From the NCBI RefSeq assembly GCF_000983115.1, contig NZ_CGIH01000002.1:27454-91453 (forward strand): a stretch of 64,000 bases of DNA, read 5' to 3'. Made by a program: the position numbers and the translations under genes. The DNA comes from Syntrophomonas zehnderi OL-4. GTDB taxonomy: Bacteria > Bacillota > Syntrophomonadia > Syntrophomonadales > Syntrophomonadaceae. The notes beneath the pieces are model-generated. The model was given only the letters and a program-made list of their open reading frames with translations, did no database searches and was not told where the DNA came from. Positions 63,720-64,000 of the stretch are shown here, piece by piece (the first letter of the stretch is position 1; the number at the start of each line of letters is the position of its first letter).

Positions 63720-64000
63720 GTGTATAATATTAAAAAATATTGGGTAGCTCCTTTAACGATATTTATGGTGTTCAGTTTCCTGATTATTGCTGCACCGTCG
63801 GTACCCGCAATGGCAGAACCTTTATATGTAACGACCACTAGTGTTAATTTGCGCAGCCAACCGAATACGTCTTCATCAGTTCTCTTCACAATGGCGGAAG
63901 GAACAGCTTGTGTCTATCTTGGACAAAGCCAAAACGGATTCTTGAAGGTACAGGCGTGGAATCCGAGTAGTAGTGCGTGGAACCAAGGCTGGGTTGCTAC
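63720..64000 (+). CDS. Secreted SH3-like (SH3b) protein, 3' end cut
   Basis: The first 93 residues are visible. Start GTG behind AAGGAAGTGG. Signal peptide (KKYWVAPLTIFMVFSFLIIA...PAMA) is followed by an SH3b-type domain (VTTTSVNLRSQPNTSSSVLF, then VYLGQSQNGFLKVQAW), common in proteins that bind cell-wall peptides. The rest is outside the window. It is divergent from the agr operon and may be one of its targets. Confidence 0.8.
   Translation, partial: MYNIKKYWVAPLTIFMVFSFLIIAAPSVPAMAEPLYVTTTSVNLRSQPNTSSSVLFTMAEGTACVYLGQSQNGFLKVQAWNPSSSAWNQGWVA

Overview
The window looks like a chromosomal segment of a low-to-moderate GC, spore-forming Firmicute of the clostridial side, most like a butyrate-oxidising syntroph of the Syntrophomonas type. 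The reasons are AddAB instead of RecBCD, SpoIIP and a SpoVM-like micropeptide, a Bce-type peptide-resistance module, an acetyl-CoA hydrolase/transferase family CoA-transferase with its own sigma-54 activator, an unusual long acyl-CoA dehydrogenase, and many TTG/GTG starts behind strong GGAGG sites. The genus is an inference; the lineage-level evidence is the gene content. I see no rRNA, CRISPR array, prophage or intact insertion sequence.

Layout. 1-2.7 kb: a two-component system (kinase cut by the window edge) and a secreted DUF2680-like protein. 2.8-7.4 kb: a complete Bce module, bceRS divergent from bceAB, with a clear operator and promoter between them. 7.5-12.3 kb: a small membrane protein, an ADP-ribosylglycohydrolase, an MFS exporter, an MscS channel and a truncated acyl-CoA synthetase. 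12.6-17 kb: an EF-G-like GTPase, surE, lepB, a YpmA-like protein and a DUF366 protein. 17-21 kb: the CoA-transferase behind a textbook -24/-12 promoter, convergent with a CBS-PAS-AAA sigma-54 activator. 21.2-27 kb: a DUF2225 protein and an RND/MMPL efflux pair with a MarR regulator, matching operators and a decayed duplicate of the pump. 27-39 kb: a long overlapping recombination operon addB-addA-sbcD-sbcC.

39-49.4 kb: small membrane proteins, a DUF389 protein, a YdcZ transporter, an acyl-CoA dehydrogenase with a repeat-rich control region, a ZIP transporter, SpoVM behind a sigma-E-like promoter, DinG, DUF3343, a thioesterase and a 3D-domain protein. 49.4-57.4 kb: a four-gene operon GT4 glycosyltransferase - GH57 branching enzyme - GH57 glucanotransferase-like - SAM methyltransferase, divergent from adenosylhomocysteinase. 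This set parallels the mycobacterial Rv3030-3032 genes for 6-O-methylglucose polysaccharide and suggests a methylated alpha-glucan pathway. 57.5-60.2 kb: spoIIP, a second MFS exporter and tRNA-Arg(CCG) with clear promoter and terminator. 60.5-63.3 kb: an agr-type quorum-sensing operon in which the sensor is split in two and a 43-residue autoinducer precursor, with Ser rather than Cys in the expected ring region, lies between agrB and the LytTR regulator. The window ends in a secreted SH3-like protein.
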